Source: Candidatus Gastranaerophilales bacterium (GTDB taxonomy: Bacteria; Cyanobacteriota; Vampirovibrionia; Gastranaerophilales; Gastranaerophilaceae). Taken from it: a DNA stretch of 14,991 nt. Both the position numbers and the translations under genes were made by a program. A model generated the notes under the pieces. It was not told where the DNA came from and did not search any database. It saw only the letters and a list, made by a program, of their open reading frames with translations. Numbering within the stretch: position 1 is the first letter of the stretch; each line of letters begins with the position of its first letter. The stretch covers positions 1 to 14,991 of the forward strand of contig CAAGQE010000300.1 of NCBI GenBank assembly GCA_900772035.1, read 5' to 3'. This document shows positions 6,901 through 13,660 of this stretch, in pieces.

Positions 6901-7787
6901 AGTTTTTCGAATATTTTTCTCAAAACACCGTTGTTTTCTTTGATGAGCCTTTCGGCTTCGTCTTCACTAAGCCCGTATTTGAGGTTCAAAATCGCGTGCT
7001 TGATTTTGTAACCGTTTGCGGACAAGACTTCTTGCGCCTTTTGCTCATCGACCTCCGCGATTGAGGCGGTAATTTTGACCGCACGCTTTTTGAGTTTGTC
7101 GTTTGTGGGCTTTACATCTATCATGTAATTTTTGTATACCTTGCCGATTTTCACCATTGATGCGGTTGTCAGCATGTTGAGAATGAGTTTTTGCGCGGTT
7201 CCCGCTTTCATTCTTGTTGAGCCTGATATTGCTTCCGCCCCCGTTTCCGCGCAAATGAAAATGTCCGCAAATTCTTTGGTCAAAGCGTTTTTGTTCGATG
7301 TGACGGCAATTGTCTTGCAGTTTTTTTCTTTTGCAAGTTTTAGAACTTCTACGACATAAGCGGCATTTCCGCTTGCCGAAATTGCTACAACGGTGTCGTT
7401 TTCGTTGATGTTTAAATTGTCAAAATCTTCTTTTGCAAATTCGGGTTTGTCCTCAGCCCCTTCGATTGCGTGTCTCAATGCGTGGTCACCGCCTGCAATT
7501 ACACCGACAACCATTGTTTCGGGGGTCGAAAATGTCGGAGGACATTCGGATGCATCTAAAACGCCCAATCTGCCGCTTGTTCCCGCGCCGAAATAAATTA
7601 ATCTGCCGCCGTTGTTGAAGTTTTCGACAATGATGTCTACCGCTTTTGAAATTTCGGGCAGACATTTTTGAACGGCGTTAACCGCGTTAAAATCCTCGTT
7701 GTTTATCATTTTAACAACGTCTAAAGTCGTTGCGGTATCAATGTTTTCTGTGTTTTTATTTAAATTTTCGGTTTGAGAAATATTCAT
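6897..7787 (-). CDS. murQ: N-acetylmuramic acid 6-phosphate etherase MurQ
   Basis: A 296-residue SIS-domain protein matching MurQ along its length. It cleaves the lactyl ether of MurNAc-6-phosphate to GlcNAc-6-phosphate and D-lactate in peptidoglycan recycling, in the cytoplasm. Visible landmarks are GAGTSGRLG (67-75), LDASECPPTF (77-86) with Glu81 in the place of the E. coli catalytic Glu83, IEGAED (108-113) with Glu112 in the place of Glu114, SASG (137-140), and SGSTRMKAGTAQK (188-200). The N-terminal TENIDTATTLDVVKMIN is also typical. The ATG overlaps the ispE stop as TAATG and has no clear SD, so translation is probably coupled. It is the last gene of the operon. Its TAG overlaps the TAA of the convergent coiled-coil gene, leaving no room for a separate terminator. 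No AnmK or MurNAc transporter is in the window. Confidence 0.96.
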   Translation of the reverse strand: MNISQTENLNKNTENIDTATTLDVVKMINNEDFNAVNAVQKCLPEISKAVDIIVENFNNGGRLIYFGAGTSGRLGVLDASECPPTFSTPETMVVGVIAGGDHALRHAIEGAEDKPEFAKEDFDNLNINENDTVVAISASGNAAYVVEVLKLAKEKNCKTIAVTSNKNALTKEFADIFICAETGAEAISGSTRMKAGTAQKLILNMLTTASMVKIGKVYKNYMIDVKPTNDKLKKRAVKITASIAEVDEQKAQEVLSANGYKIKHAILNLKYGLSEDEAERLIKENNGVLRKIFEKL

Positions 7788-8641
7788 TATTCAACCACTT
7801 TCACACCGTCGCCGATTGTGCGCAAATTTTGAATGCAGATAAATTCGTCGGGGTCAAAAAGCACTTCAAACTCTTTGGTAAATGCGTAGCAAATCGGTCC
7901 GCTGCCTGAAATAAGCGAGTTTTTGAGGTTTTTGCGCATATTGTTTATGTGGTTATATTTTTTTCTGAGCGGAATTTCGAGGTCATTGTGCATTAATGAT
8001 TCGTCGAAGCCCCCTCTGACGATTATCGGAACGAGTTTTCGAGTTGAGTAAACGCATTCGGGATTGTCTTGAAAATCATACTCTTGAAATGCTTCTTTTG
8101 CGCTAATGCCCATATATCTCGGCTTTACAATCGACACGGGCTTTTCGATAAACGGAATCGGTCGAATTTCTTCCCCTCTGGATGTGCAAATCGCGCAACC
8201 GCCTTTGAGGCAGAAATTCAGGTCTGAGCCTAAAGATGCGCATATTTCGTTGATTTTTGCATCATCCAAAACATTGTCATAAAGTTTGTTTAATGCGAAC
8301 AAAGTTGCGGCAGCATCCGTGCTTCCGCCTGCCAAACCTGCTTTTACGGGGATATTTTTTTCAACGTAAACAGAAAGTTTTGCGTTTTCGATTTTTGCGG
8401 CATCAAAAAATTTCTTTGCTGCTTTCCAAATCAAATTGCTTTCGTCGTAAGGGATTTCGTCCGAATTTCCCGAAAGTTCGATAGAAATTCCTTGGGCATT
8501 TTCCAATTTAAAGGTCAAAAAGTCATACAAACTAATCGCGTGCATAATGCTTTCGAGGTCGTGAAAGCCGTCATCTCTGCGGTTTACAACGTCTAAGGTT
8601 ATGTTGATTTTTGCAGGTGCCTGAACTTTTATTTCTTTCAT
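7787..8641 (-). CDS. ispE: 4-diphosphocytidyl-2-C-methyl-D-erythritol kinase IspE
   Basis: A 284-residue GHMP kinase that phosphorylates CDP-methylerythritol in the MEP pathway to isopentenyl diphosphate. The N-terminal APAKINITLDVVNRRDDGFHDL (8-29) carries catalytic Lys11. The ATP-binding loop PVKAGLAGGSTDAAA (98-112) is the GHMP motif, GSDLNFCLKGG (138-148) supplies catalytic Asp140, and SGSGPICYAF (245-254) is the C-terminal GHMP motif. The length is normal. The ATG overlaps the rsmA stop as ATGA, with AAAGGAAG just upstream. It lies between rsmA and murQ in one operon, and an rsmA-ispE pair is also seen in Cyanobacteria. IspE shows that this organism makes isoprenoids, and so undecaprenyl phosphate, by the MEP route. 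Confidence 0.96.
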   Translation of the reverse strand: MKEIKVQAPAKINITLDVVNRRDDGFHDLESIMHAISLYDFLTFKLENAQGISIELSGNSDEIPYDESNLIWKAAKKFFDAAKIENAKLSVYVEKNIPVKAGLAGGSTDAAATLFALNKLYDNVLDDAKINEICASLGSDLNFCLKGGCAICTSRGEEIRPIPFIEKPVSIVKPRYMGISAKEAFQEYDFQDNPECVYSTRKLVPIIVRGGFDESLMHNDLEIPLRKKYNHINNMRKNLKNSLISGSGPICYAFTKEFEVLFDPDEFICIQNLRTIGDGVKVVE

Positions 8642-9474
8642 AAAACTTCCTTTAATTTTTCGGACAATTCGCCGATTTCTTCTATTGAAAGCGTTTCACC
8701 GCGGATTGTTTCGGGAATATTCAGCGCGCTCAAGGCTTTTTGAATTGCATCTTTTGAAAAACCGCCGTTTAACAAAGAGTTTTTGAGATTTTTTCTTCTC
8801 GTTCCAAAGCACGCTTTTGCCACTCTTTTGAAGAATGAATAGTCTGACAATTTCAAAAGCGGTTCATTTCTTACCTCAAATTTTATGATTGCGGAATTAA
8901 CTTTCGGCGCGGGGAAAAACGACCTTGACCCTACGAATTTAACCATTTCGGGAATTGCATTGAAGTTTGCCAAAATTGTCAAAAGTCCGTATGCTTTGCC
9001 TTCGGATTTTTCGTTTGCCGTAATCCTTTGCGCTGCTTCAAGTTGAGTCATCATAACGATTTTTGAAATCGCTTGTCGGTTTTTGTTGTCCAAATCATCG
9101 ACTTCGCCCAAAAGATGCGCCAAAATAGGGCTTGTAATATAGTACGGAATATTCGCAACGATTTTGATATTTTTTCCGAATTGCGAAATATCTGTCTTTA
9201 AAATATCCGCGTGAACGATTTCAAGATTGTCCGCGTCAATTTTTTTAAGTTCGCGAACCATATCTTCATCAAGTTCAATCGCAACGACCTTTTTAGCGTA
9301 TTTTACGAGTTGTTCTGTTACAAAACCAAGACCCGCGCCGATTTCAACAACTGTTTCATCAGGTTGAATATCAGCGGTTTCAAGGATTGTGTCAATCGCG
9401 CTTCCGTCGATTAAAAAATTTTGTCCCAAGCGTTTTTTCGCTCTGTATATTCTTGCTCTTTCAAAGTAATTCAT
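8638..9474 (-). CDS. rsmA: 16S rRNA dimethyladenosine transferase RsmA (KsgA)
   Basis: A 278-residue methyltransferase that uses S-adenosylmethionine to dimethylate two adjacent adenosines in helix 45 of 16S rRNA (A1518 and A1519 in E. coli) late in 30S assembly. Motifs in order: KKRLGQNFL (13-21), SAM loop VEIGAGLGFVT (43-53), IELDEDM (66-72), catalytic NIPYY (108-112), FFPAPKVNSAI (186-196) and FGTRRKNLKNSL (223-234), then the small C-terminal helical domain. Length and motif set are those of the bacterial family. The ATG at 9474 lies 35 bases after the PAP2 stop and lacks an SD; a two-codon frame ATG-CCA-TGA overlaps the start. It is followed by ispE with an ATGA overlap. Confidence 0.97.
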   Translation of the reverse strand: MNYFERARIYRAKKRLGQNFLIDGSAIDTILETADIQPDETVVEIGAGLGFVTEQLVKYAKKVVAIELDEDMVRELKKIDADNLEIVHADILKTDISQFGKNIKIVANIPYYITSPILAHLLGEVDDLDNKNRQAISKIVMMTQLEAAQRITANEKSEGKAYGLLTILANFNAIPEMVKFVGSRSFFPAPKVNSAIIKFEVRNEPLLKLSDYSFFKRVAKACFGTRRKNLKNSLLNGGFSKDAIQKALSALNIPETIRGETLSIEEIGELSEKLKEVL

Positions 9475-9509
9475 GGCATTAATGATAATACAAATATGTC
9501 AAAAAAGAA

Positions 9510-10481
9510 CTAATTTTCTCTTTTTGATACAAATTTTCGGAACATTATGATAAGCCACGGATAAATTGTCAAAACGAACAGAGATGACAGGAACGAGGTC
9601 AAAAACATCGTTGTTCTTTTCGACACAACCGTTGAAAAAATCGTCGTCGATTGGGTTGAAATTAAAGTTAAAATCGCTGCGCCGACAATAAATCTTATGA
9701 CTTTTTCGAGTTTTGTGCCGACAGAGCCGTCAAATTTTACCCATCTGTTTGTGATAAACCAACCCGTGAAAATACCTAGATACAGACCAATTTTCGGGAA
9801 TGAATATAAAACCATTTTTTGCGGGTCGACGAGCAGGTTACCGCCGACATAATCCATCGGGTAGGATTTGAAATGTTCGTATCCGATTAACAAAACAGCG
9901 GATAAATATACCGCCGAAAGCAGGATAATATCTCTGTTTTTACCGTTTTCGACCCATTTCATAAGTTTTGATATCAAAAATAACATTACGCACCCCAAAA
10001 CGAGCGAGGTGATAACGTCTTGCGGTGTGTGAACGCCGATGTAATTTCTTGAAAATGCGATGAGTAAAATCAGCAAAATCATTGCGGCTCTAAACAGTTT
10101 ATTTTTGAAAACAACCGCCATAGAACCCCAAATTGCAACGGCGGTTTGGGTGTGTCCGCTTGGAAAAGAATATCCGCCCGACATTCTGAATGCTTCCGGA
10201 ATCGGTTGTATTCTTGTGTCTAAAACCCAGGGGCGATATATGCAAGCGAGGCTTTTTAAAAATTGGCAGGCTATCATTCCGACACACCAGTTCCAAAAGA
10301 TGTAAAGCCCGTATTTGCTGTTTATGCACCAGTATATCCCTGCCGTAAGTATTACGGGGATTGTGATTTCACCGCATGAAGTTATGAACATAAAGAAATT
10401 GTCCAACACTCCGCCCGACAGTTGTCTGAAATTTTGAAGTATCAGAAGATATTCAATTTGTGGTGCCAAAAAACTTTCCAT
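9510..10481 (-). CDS. PAP2-superfamily membrane phosphatase
   Basis: A 323-residue integral membrane protein of the type 2 phosphatidic acid phosphatase superfamily. The three catalytic motifs are complete: C1 K-x6-RP (Lys76 to Pro84), C2 PSGH (107-110) and C3 SR-x5-H-x3-D (Ser144, His151, Asp155). Hydrophobic segments lie at about 40-72, 111-125, 130-150, 157-173, 184-200, 229-245, 262-277 and 292-316. The family dephosphorylates lipid phosphates such as undecaprenyl pyrophosphate, phosphatidic acid or phosphatidylglycerophosphate. The substrate cannot be told here, though a neighbourhood with ispE and murQ would suit undecaprenyl pyrophosphate recycling. The C-terminal half (180-323) with extra membrane segments is longer than in minimal BcrC/PgpB enzymes. 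The start lies eight bases after the obg stop, and the SD core AGGA overlaps that stop codon (TAGGA), implying coupling. Confidence 0.92.
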   Translation of the reverse strand: MESFLAPQIEYLLILQNFRQLSGGVLDNFFMFITSCGEITIPVILTAGIYWCINSKYGLYIFWNWCVGMIACQFLKSLACIYRPWVLDTRIQPIPEAFRMSGGYSFPSGHTQTAVAIWGSMAVVFKNKLFRAAMILLILLIAFSRNYIGVHTPQDVITSLVLGCVMLFLISKLMKWVENGKNRDIILLSAVYLSAVLLIGYEHFKSYPMDYVGGNLLVDPQKMVLYSFPKIGLYLGIFTGWFITNRWVKFDGSVGTKLEKVIRFIVGAAILTLISTQSTTIFSTVVSKRTTMFLTSFLSSLFVLTIYPWLIIMFRKFVSKREN

Positions 10482-10489
10482 AAATATTC

Positions 10490-11761
10490 CTAGTCGTAGT
10501 AATCAAAAATAATGTGTCCGATTTTGACCTCGTCGCCGTCTTTAATTCCCGCTTGTTTGAGGGCTTCAAAGACACCCATACTCGTCAAAATGTTTTGGAA
10601 ACGGGTAATTTGTTCCATATTTTGCGAGTCGGTGACATTTGCGAGTCTGAATAATTTTCCGCCTTCAACGGTATATTGATTTTTTTCGGTTTTGTATACC
10701 GCAAAAGCGCTGTCATCATTGTCGTAAGCACCAATGTCTTCGTGCGTTTCGATTTCAATTTCGGGCTTTTCGATTTCATCAACTTTTTGGAATACAAAGT
10801 TCATAAATTCTTTAAGATTTTTTTGCGTTGCGGCAGAAATCGCAAAGACATCTTCCGAATATTCGGAGAATTTTTCTTTCATTTCTTCGACAAAATCTTC
10901 TTCAACCGCGTCAATTTTGTTGAGAGCGACGATTTGATAAGTGGCTGCAAGCCTTTCATCGTGCTTTGCAAGTTCTTCGTTAATTGTAAGGAAGTTTTTT
11001 ACGGGATCTTCCGCCGTTAAATCGACGAGGTGGATTAAAAATCTGCATCTTTCAACGTGGCGCAAAAACTCATGTCCCAAGCCGATTCCGTCGGATGCAC
11101 CCTCTACAAGCCCCGGAATATCCGCGACTACAAATCCGTCGCCAGTCGGTTTTCTTACAACTCCGAGGTTAGGAACGATTGTTGTAAACGGGTAGTCTGC
11201 GATTTTCGGTTTTGCGGAACTGATAACGCTTATGAGCGTTGATTTTCCTGCGTTCGGCATACCCAATAAGCCGACATCTGCCAAAAGTTTTAATTCGAGT
11301 TCAAGATGTCTTTCAACTCCGGGTTCTCCGGGTTCGCAGAATTGAGGAGCGCGTTTTTGAGAAGTCGCAAATCTTGAATTTCCTCTGCCGCCTCTGCCGC
11401 CTTTTGCAACCATTACGGTCTGTTCGGCTTCTTTTAAATCGGCAATGATTTTGCCTGTGTCTAAATCTTTTACGACCGTTCCGACAGGAACTCTTATGTA
11501 TAAATCTTTTCCGCAAGCACCATGTTGGCTTTTTCCTCTGCCGTTTTCACCGTTTTCGGATTTGAAAATTGACTGAAAGGTAAAATCCATAAGCGTTGTC
11601 ATATCTTCGACCGCAACGAGGTAGATATCTCCGCCCGAGCCACCGTCGCCGCCTGCGGGACCGCCTTTATCCACGTACTTTTCGCGTCGCCAAGCAACCA
11701 TACCGTTTCCGCCTCTGCCTGACAACAATTTGATTTTTGCTTTATCTATAAAACCTGCCAT
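10490..11761 (-). CDS. obg: Obg-family GTPase ObgE/CgtA
   Basis: A 423-residue GTPase in large-subunit ribosome assembly and stress control. The N-terminal glycine-rich Obg domain spans 1-158 (GRGGNG, GGPAGGDGG and KGGRGGRGN visible). The G domain spans about 159-330: G1 GMPNAGKS (167-174), G2 Thr193/Thr194, G3 DIPG (214-217), G4 NKID (281-284) and G5 ISA (308-310). A C-terminal OCT domain covers about 345-423, the layout found in Firmicutes and some other phyla. The ATG at 11761 is preceded by AAAAGGA at good spacing. A TATAAT and a near-perfect 24-bp dyad lie just upstream; the dyad contains the SD. It heads the operon obg-PAP2-rsmA-ispE-murQ. Confidence 0.98.
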   Translation of the reverse strand: MAGFIDKAKIKLLSGRGGNGMVAWRREKYVDKGGPAGGDGGSGGDIYLVAVEDMTTLMDFTFQSIFKSENGENGRGKSQHGACGKDLYIRVPVGTVVKDLDTGKIIADLKEAEQTVMVAKGGRGGRGNSRFATSQKRAPQFCEPGEPGVERHLELELKLLADVGLLGMPNAGKSTLISVISSAKPKIADYPFTTIVPNLGVVRKPTGDGFVVADIPGLVEGASDGIGLGHEFLRHVERCRFLIHLVDLTAEDPVKNFLTINEELAKHDERLAATYQIVALNKIDAVEEDFVEEMKEKFSEYSEDVFAISAATQKNLKEFMNFVFQKVDEIEKPEIEIETHEDIGAYDNDDSAFAVYKTEKNQYTVEGGKLFRLANVTDSQNMEQITRFQNILTSMGVFEALKQAGIKDGDEVKIGHIIFDYYD

Positions 11762-11766
11762 TAATT

Positions 11767-11790
11767 AGTCCTTTTCAGCTGAACAGGACT
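11767..11790 (-). promoter_or_regulatory. 24-bp near-palindrome covering the obg start region and SD
   Basis: On the minus strand it reads AGTCCT-G-TTCAGCTGAA-A-AGGACT: six-base arms, one mismatch, then a ten-base perfect palindrome. The right arm contains the obg SD (AAGGA). The left arm lies where transcription from the TATAAT at 11793-11798 should start. It could be an operator, or an RNA hairpin that hides the SD if transcription starts upstream. No T-run follows on the minus strand, so it is not a terminator for the upstream gene. Confidence 0.5.
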
Positions 11791-11792
11791 TT

Positions 11793-11798
11793 ATTATA
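11793..11798 (-). promoter_or_regulatory. Consensus -10 element upstream of obg
   Basis: The minus strand reads TATAAT, a perfect -10 hexamer, 32 bases before the obg ATG. No good -35 is seen 16-18 bases upstream; that stretch is T-rich and lies just after the stop of the winged-helix gene. It suggests that the housekeeping operon has its own promoter. Confidence 0.45.
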
Positions 11799-11818
11799 AC
11801 TCAAAAATAAAAAACGGA

Positions 11819-12151
11819 TTAATATTGAAAATATCTGTCGAAATCCACATCGTCAAAACAACAAAGAAGTCTGAAAACTTCATCATCCTCGTCCATTCTT
11901 TGGAAGTTGTATTCGTCAAATTTCCACAATTTCGGGCTTATTCCGATGACACGAACGATTTGTTTGTCGTATAAAATTTTGAGTTTTTGTTTTACAACAT
12001 CGGTTGGAATTTTGAGAATTTTCGCCAATTCGACAGCAGAAATTCCCTCATCGTGTGAGGATTTTTCGGGTGTCATAAACATCAGTTCCATACCGACTTT
12101 TTTAAGGTCGTTATCTTCCAATGTGCTTTGGTATTCGTAGGTTTCTGTCAT
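11819..12151 (-). CDS. Small winged-helix DNA-binding-like protein
   Basis: A 110-residue acidic protein. Residues from about 33 to 75 read as a winged helix-turn-helix: GISAVELAKILKIPTDVVKQ gives helix 2, turn and recognition helix, and the following KLKILYDKQIVRVIG gives the rest of helix 3 and the wing. This resembles MarR/ArsR/DnaD-type wHTH folds, but no named family is evident. It is too short for ScpB, which has two such domains. The C-terminal tail is acidic and aromatic (DEDDEVF, FDDVDFDRYFQY). I prefer the ATG at 12151; a TTG at 12160 would add three residues, and neither has a strong SD. It is divergent from the coiled-coil/glycosyltransferase operon, with two inverted repeats between, so it could regulate that operon or itself; that is inference. 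Confidence 0.62.
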   Translation of the reverse strand: MTETYEYQSTLEDNDLKKVGMELMFMTPEKSSHDEGISAVELAKILKIPTDVVKQKLKILYDKQIVRVIGISPKLWKFDEYNFQRMDEDDEVFRLLCCFDDVDFDRYFQY

Positions 12152-12168
12152 TTTATCCAACCGACTGG

Positions 12169-12192
12169 GTTATCGTCACGAAATATGATAAC
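12169..12192. promoter_or_regulatory. Inverted repeat overlapping the -10 of the winged-helix gene
   Basis: GTTATC (12169-12174) and GATAAC (12187-12192) are exact inverted copies 12 bases apart. On the minus strand a plausible promoter, TGGACT (12212-12207) and TATCAT (12190-12185) with a 16-base spacer, places its -10 inside the right arm and its start near 12178. The layout resembles an autoregulatory operator. Confidence 0.35.
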
Positions 12193-12234
12193 TTTAATTT
12201 TTTTACAGTCCATCATCTGAACACTTGATAATAG

Positions 12235-12258
12235 TTCAAAAACTTGTGGTTTTTTGAA
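12235..12258. promoter_or_regulatory. Inverted repeat at the promoter of the coiled-coil/GT operon
   Basis: TTCAAAAA (12235-12242) and TTTTTGAA (12251-12258) are perfect 8-base inverted copies with an 8-base loop. The loop holds TTGTGG (12244-12249), a possible -35, which is followed after 17 bases by TAAAAT (12267-12272). Transcription would start near 12279, twenty bases before the preferred ATG. The arms are AT-rich, so chance symmetry is possible. Confidence 0.35.
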
Positions 12259-12298
12259 TAATATTATAAAATTGATGAGTGTAACGGAGAAGTTGATA

Positions 12299-13660
12299 AT
12301 GGCTGAAGATAAACTTAAAGAGTTAAATGACAGAGTGGATAAAGTTGTATCCGACATCTATAACTACATCAAATGTGTAGACGAAAAAGTCGTGCAAAGC
12401 GACAAAACGGTTAAGTTTATCTCTTCTCAACAATCCGAGCAAATGAAAGAACTTATCGCCGCAAAAACCGATAATTTAAGAAGATTTTTTGAAGAGGCAA
12501 TAAGACTTCAAACCGAAGTTGTCCGAAATACTTATGAAACAATGATTTCCGAGTTGAAATTGACCTATATGGAAGATTTAAAAAACAAGGATACCGAGTA
12601 TTACAAACTTTATAACCAAAAGGAAGAAACCTTAAAAGCATCGTTTGAAGCGGATTGCCAAAAAAGGCTCAACGAATGTTATGCCGCTGCAAAGGCTGAT
12701 TTTGACAAGGTTTTGACCGAAACAATTTCCAAATACGAGGCCGAAAAAATCGCTCTGCAAGAAAAATTCTCAACCGAAAGACAGGCACTTCTTGCGGAAA
12801 GACAAAAAGTTGCGGATGAAGTTTACCAAAATACCAAAACCGAATACGAAGACAGAATTAAAGAAATTGTTGCTTGGCACGAAAAAAATCTCCAAACCAA
12901 ATTGGAGGAAGCACAAGCACAATACAACAAGGACAAGTCTTTGACCGTTGAATATTACGAAAACGAGAAAAGACAAACCGCGGAAGCGTTTGAGAACGAC
13001 AAAAAACAAATCGCCGAATATTATGAGGGTGAAAAGCAAAAAACGGTAGATTTTTATGAAAATGAGATAAAAACTCATTCCGATAATGCTTATGAAGTCG
13101 GTCAAAACGACACGACAGAGCGCTATAACGAGATTATCAAAAATCTTGAGCAAACTCATAAGGAAGAACTTCAACAACAAAAAGAATTTTACGAAGCCGA
13201 AATGGCTCGTCGCTCGGAAGAAGCCTACAATAACGGCAAAGCGGAAACCGAGGCTTGGCACGATGATATTGTTCGCAAAAAATTGGAAATTCAAGCGCAA
13301 TATTTTGACGGCGAAATCGAAAAGGCAAAGGCAGATGCCTATGCGGCAGGCGAAAGCCACATGAAGAAAGAAATGTATGATGAAATGGACGAGGCTGCTC
13401 GCAGAAACGAAGCCGAACTCAAACTTTTCTTGGATTTTTACGAAGCAAAAATGAAGCCGTTCAAGAGATTTATCAATATTCACGAAACGGCAGACAAGCG
13501 AATAAAAGATATTCAAAGAAGAATAACCAACAAAATCAACAAAACGATTTTGCACAAACCGACTATTCCCCCGCCGGCTGACGAATTTCCGAAAGATATA
13601 GAAAGAACTGTTCAGCAAGCCACTTTTGACGCACCATTGAGTGAAGACGGAGACAAATAA
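12299..13660 (+). CDS. Coiled-coil protein with 11-residue repeats, unknown function
   Basis: A 453-residue, highly charged helical protein without signal peptide or membrane helix. I chose the ATG at 12299, preceded by GGAGAAG; in-frame ATG 12275 and TTG 12254 would add 8 or 15 residues but lack an SD. Residues 207-261 are five tandem 11-residue units with an aromatic at position 3 and mostly Lys at position 7, a hendecad pattern that predicts a right-handed or unwound coiled coil. After it the motif A-Y-x-x-G recurs at 264, 309 and 347. The end (about 390-430) is strongly basic and amphipathic, followed by a Pro-rich tail (KPTIPPP) that may touch membrane or a partner. The TAA overlaps the ATG of the glycosyltransferase (TAATG), so the two are translated together. 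A scaffold for glycan synthesis is possible; nothing proves it. Confidence 0.8.
   Translation: MAEDKLKELNDRVDKVVSDIYNYIKCVDEKVVQSDKTVKFISSQQSEQMKELIAAKTDNLRRFFEEAIRLQTEVVRNTYETMISELKLTYMEDLKNKDTEYYKLYNQKEETLKASFEADCQKRLNECYAAAKADFDKVLTETISKYEAEKIALQEKFSTERQALLAERQKVADEVYQNTKTEYEDRIKEIVAWHEKNLQTKLEEAQAQYNKDKSLTVEYYENEKRQTAEAFENDKKQIAEYYEGEKQKTVDFYENEIKTHSDNAYEVGQNDTTERYNEIIKNLEQTHKEELQQQKEFYEAEMARRSEEAYNNGKAETEAWHDDIVRKKLEIQAQYFDGEIEKAKADAYAAGESHMKKEMYDEMDEAARRNEAELKLFLDFYEAKMKPFKRFINIHETADKRIKDIQRRITNKINKTILHKPTIPPPADEFPKDIERTVQQATFDAPLSEDGDK
12917..13081 (+). repeat. Five in-frame 33-bp (11-residue) repeats
   Basis: Units are AQYNKDKSLTV, EYYENEKRQTA, EAFENDKKQIA, EYYEGEKQKTV and DFYENEIKTHS. 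Position 3 is Tyr or Phe in all five, position 7 is Lys in four, and position 11 is a small or beta-branched residue. At DNA level the units are diverged, so the register is kept by selection on the protein rather than by recent duplication. Confidence 0.75.

Noticed and set aside
9469..9502. Perfect TTGACA at 9502-9497 on the minus strand, before rsmA, as a separate promoter
   Set aside because: The best -10 matches are 6 or 15 bases away. The latter would start transcription inside rsmA, which has no later suitable start codon.
11819..12160. ScpB (condensin accessory) assignment for the winged-helix gene
   Set aside because: ScpB has two winged-helix domains and is nearly twice as long; scpA is not adjacent and no ScpB signature is seen.
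12917..13081. CRISPR or simple tandem DNA repeat
   Set aside because: The periodicity is in the protein. The 33-base units differ strongly at DNA level and lie in frame within one gene, with no spacers.
12770..13618. 282-codon open frame on the minus strand opposite the coiled-coil gene
   Set aside because: It mirrors a Glu/Lys-rich coding frame in which the minus strand has few stops. The translation is Phe/Val-rich without domains, and the plus-strand gene has an SD, repeats and an operon context.
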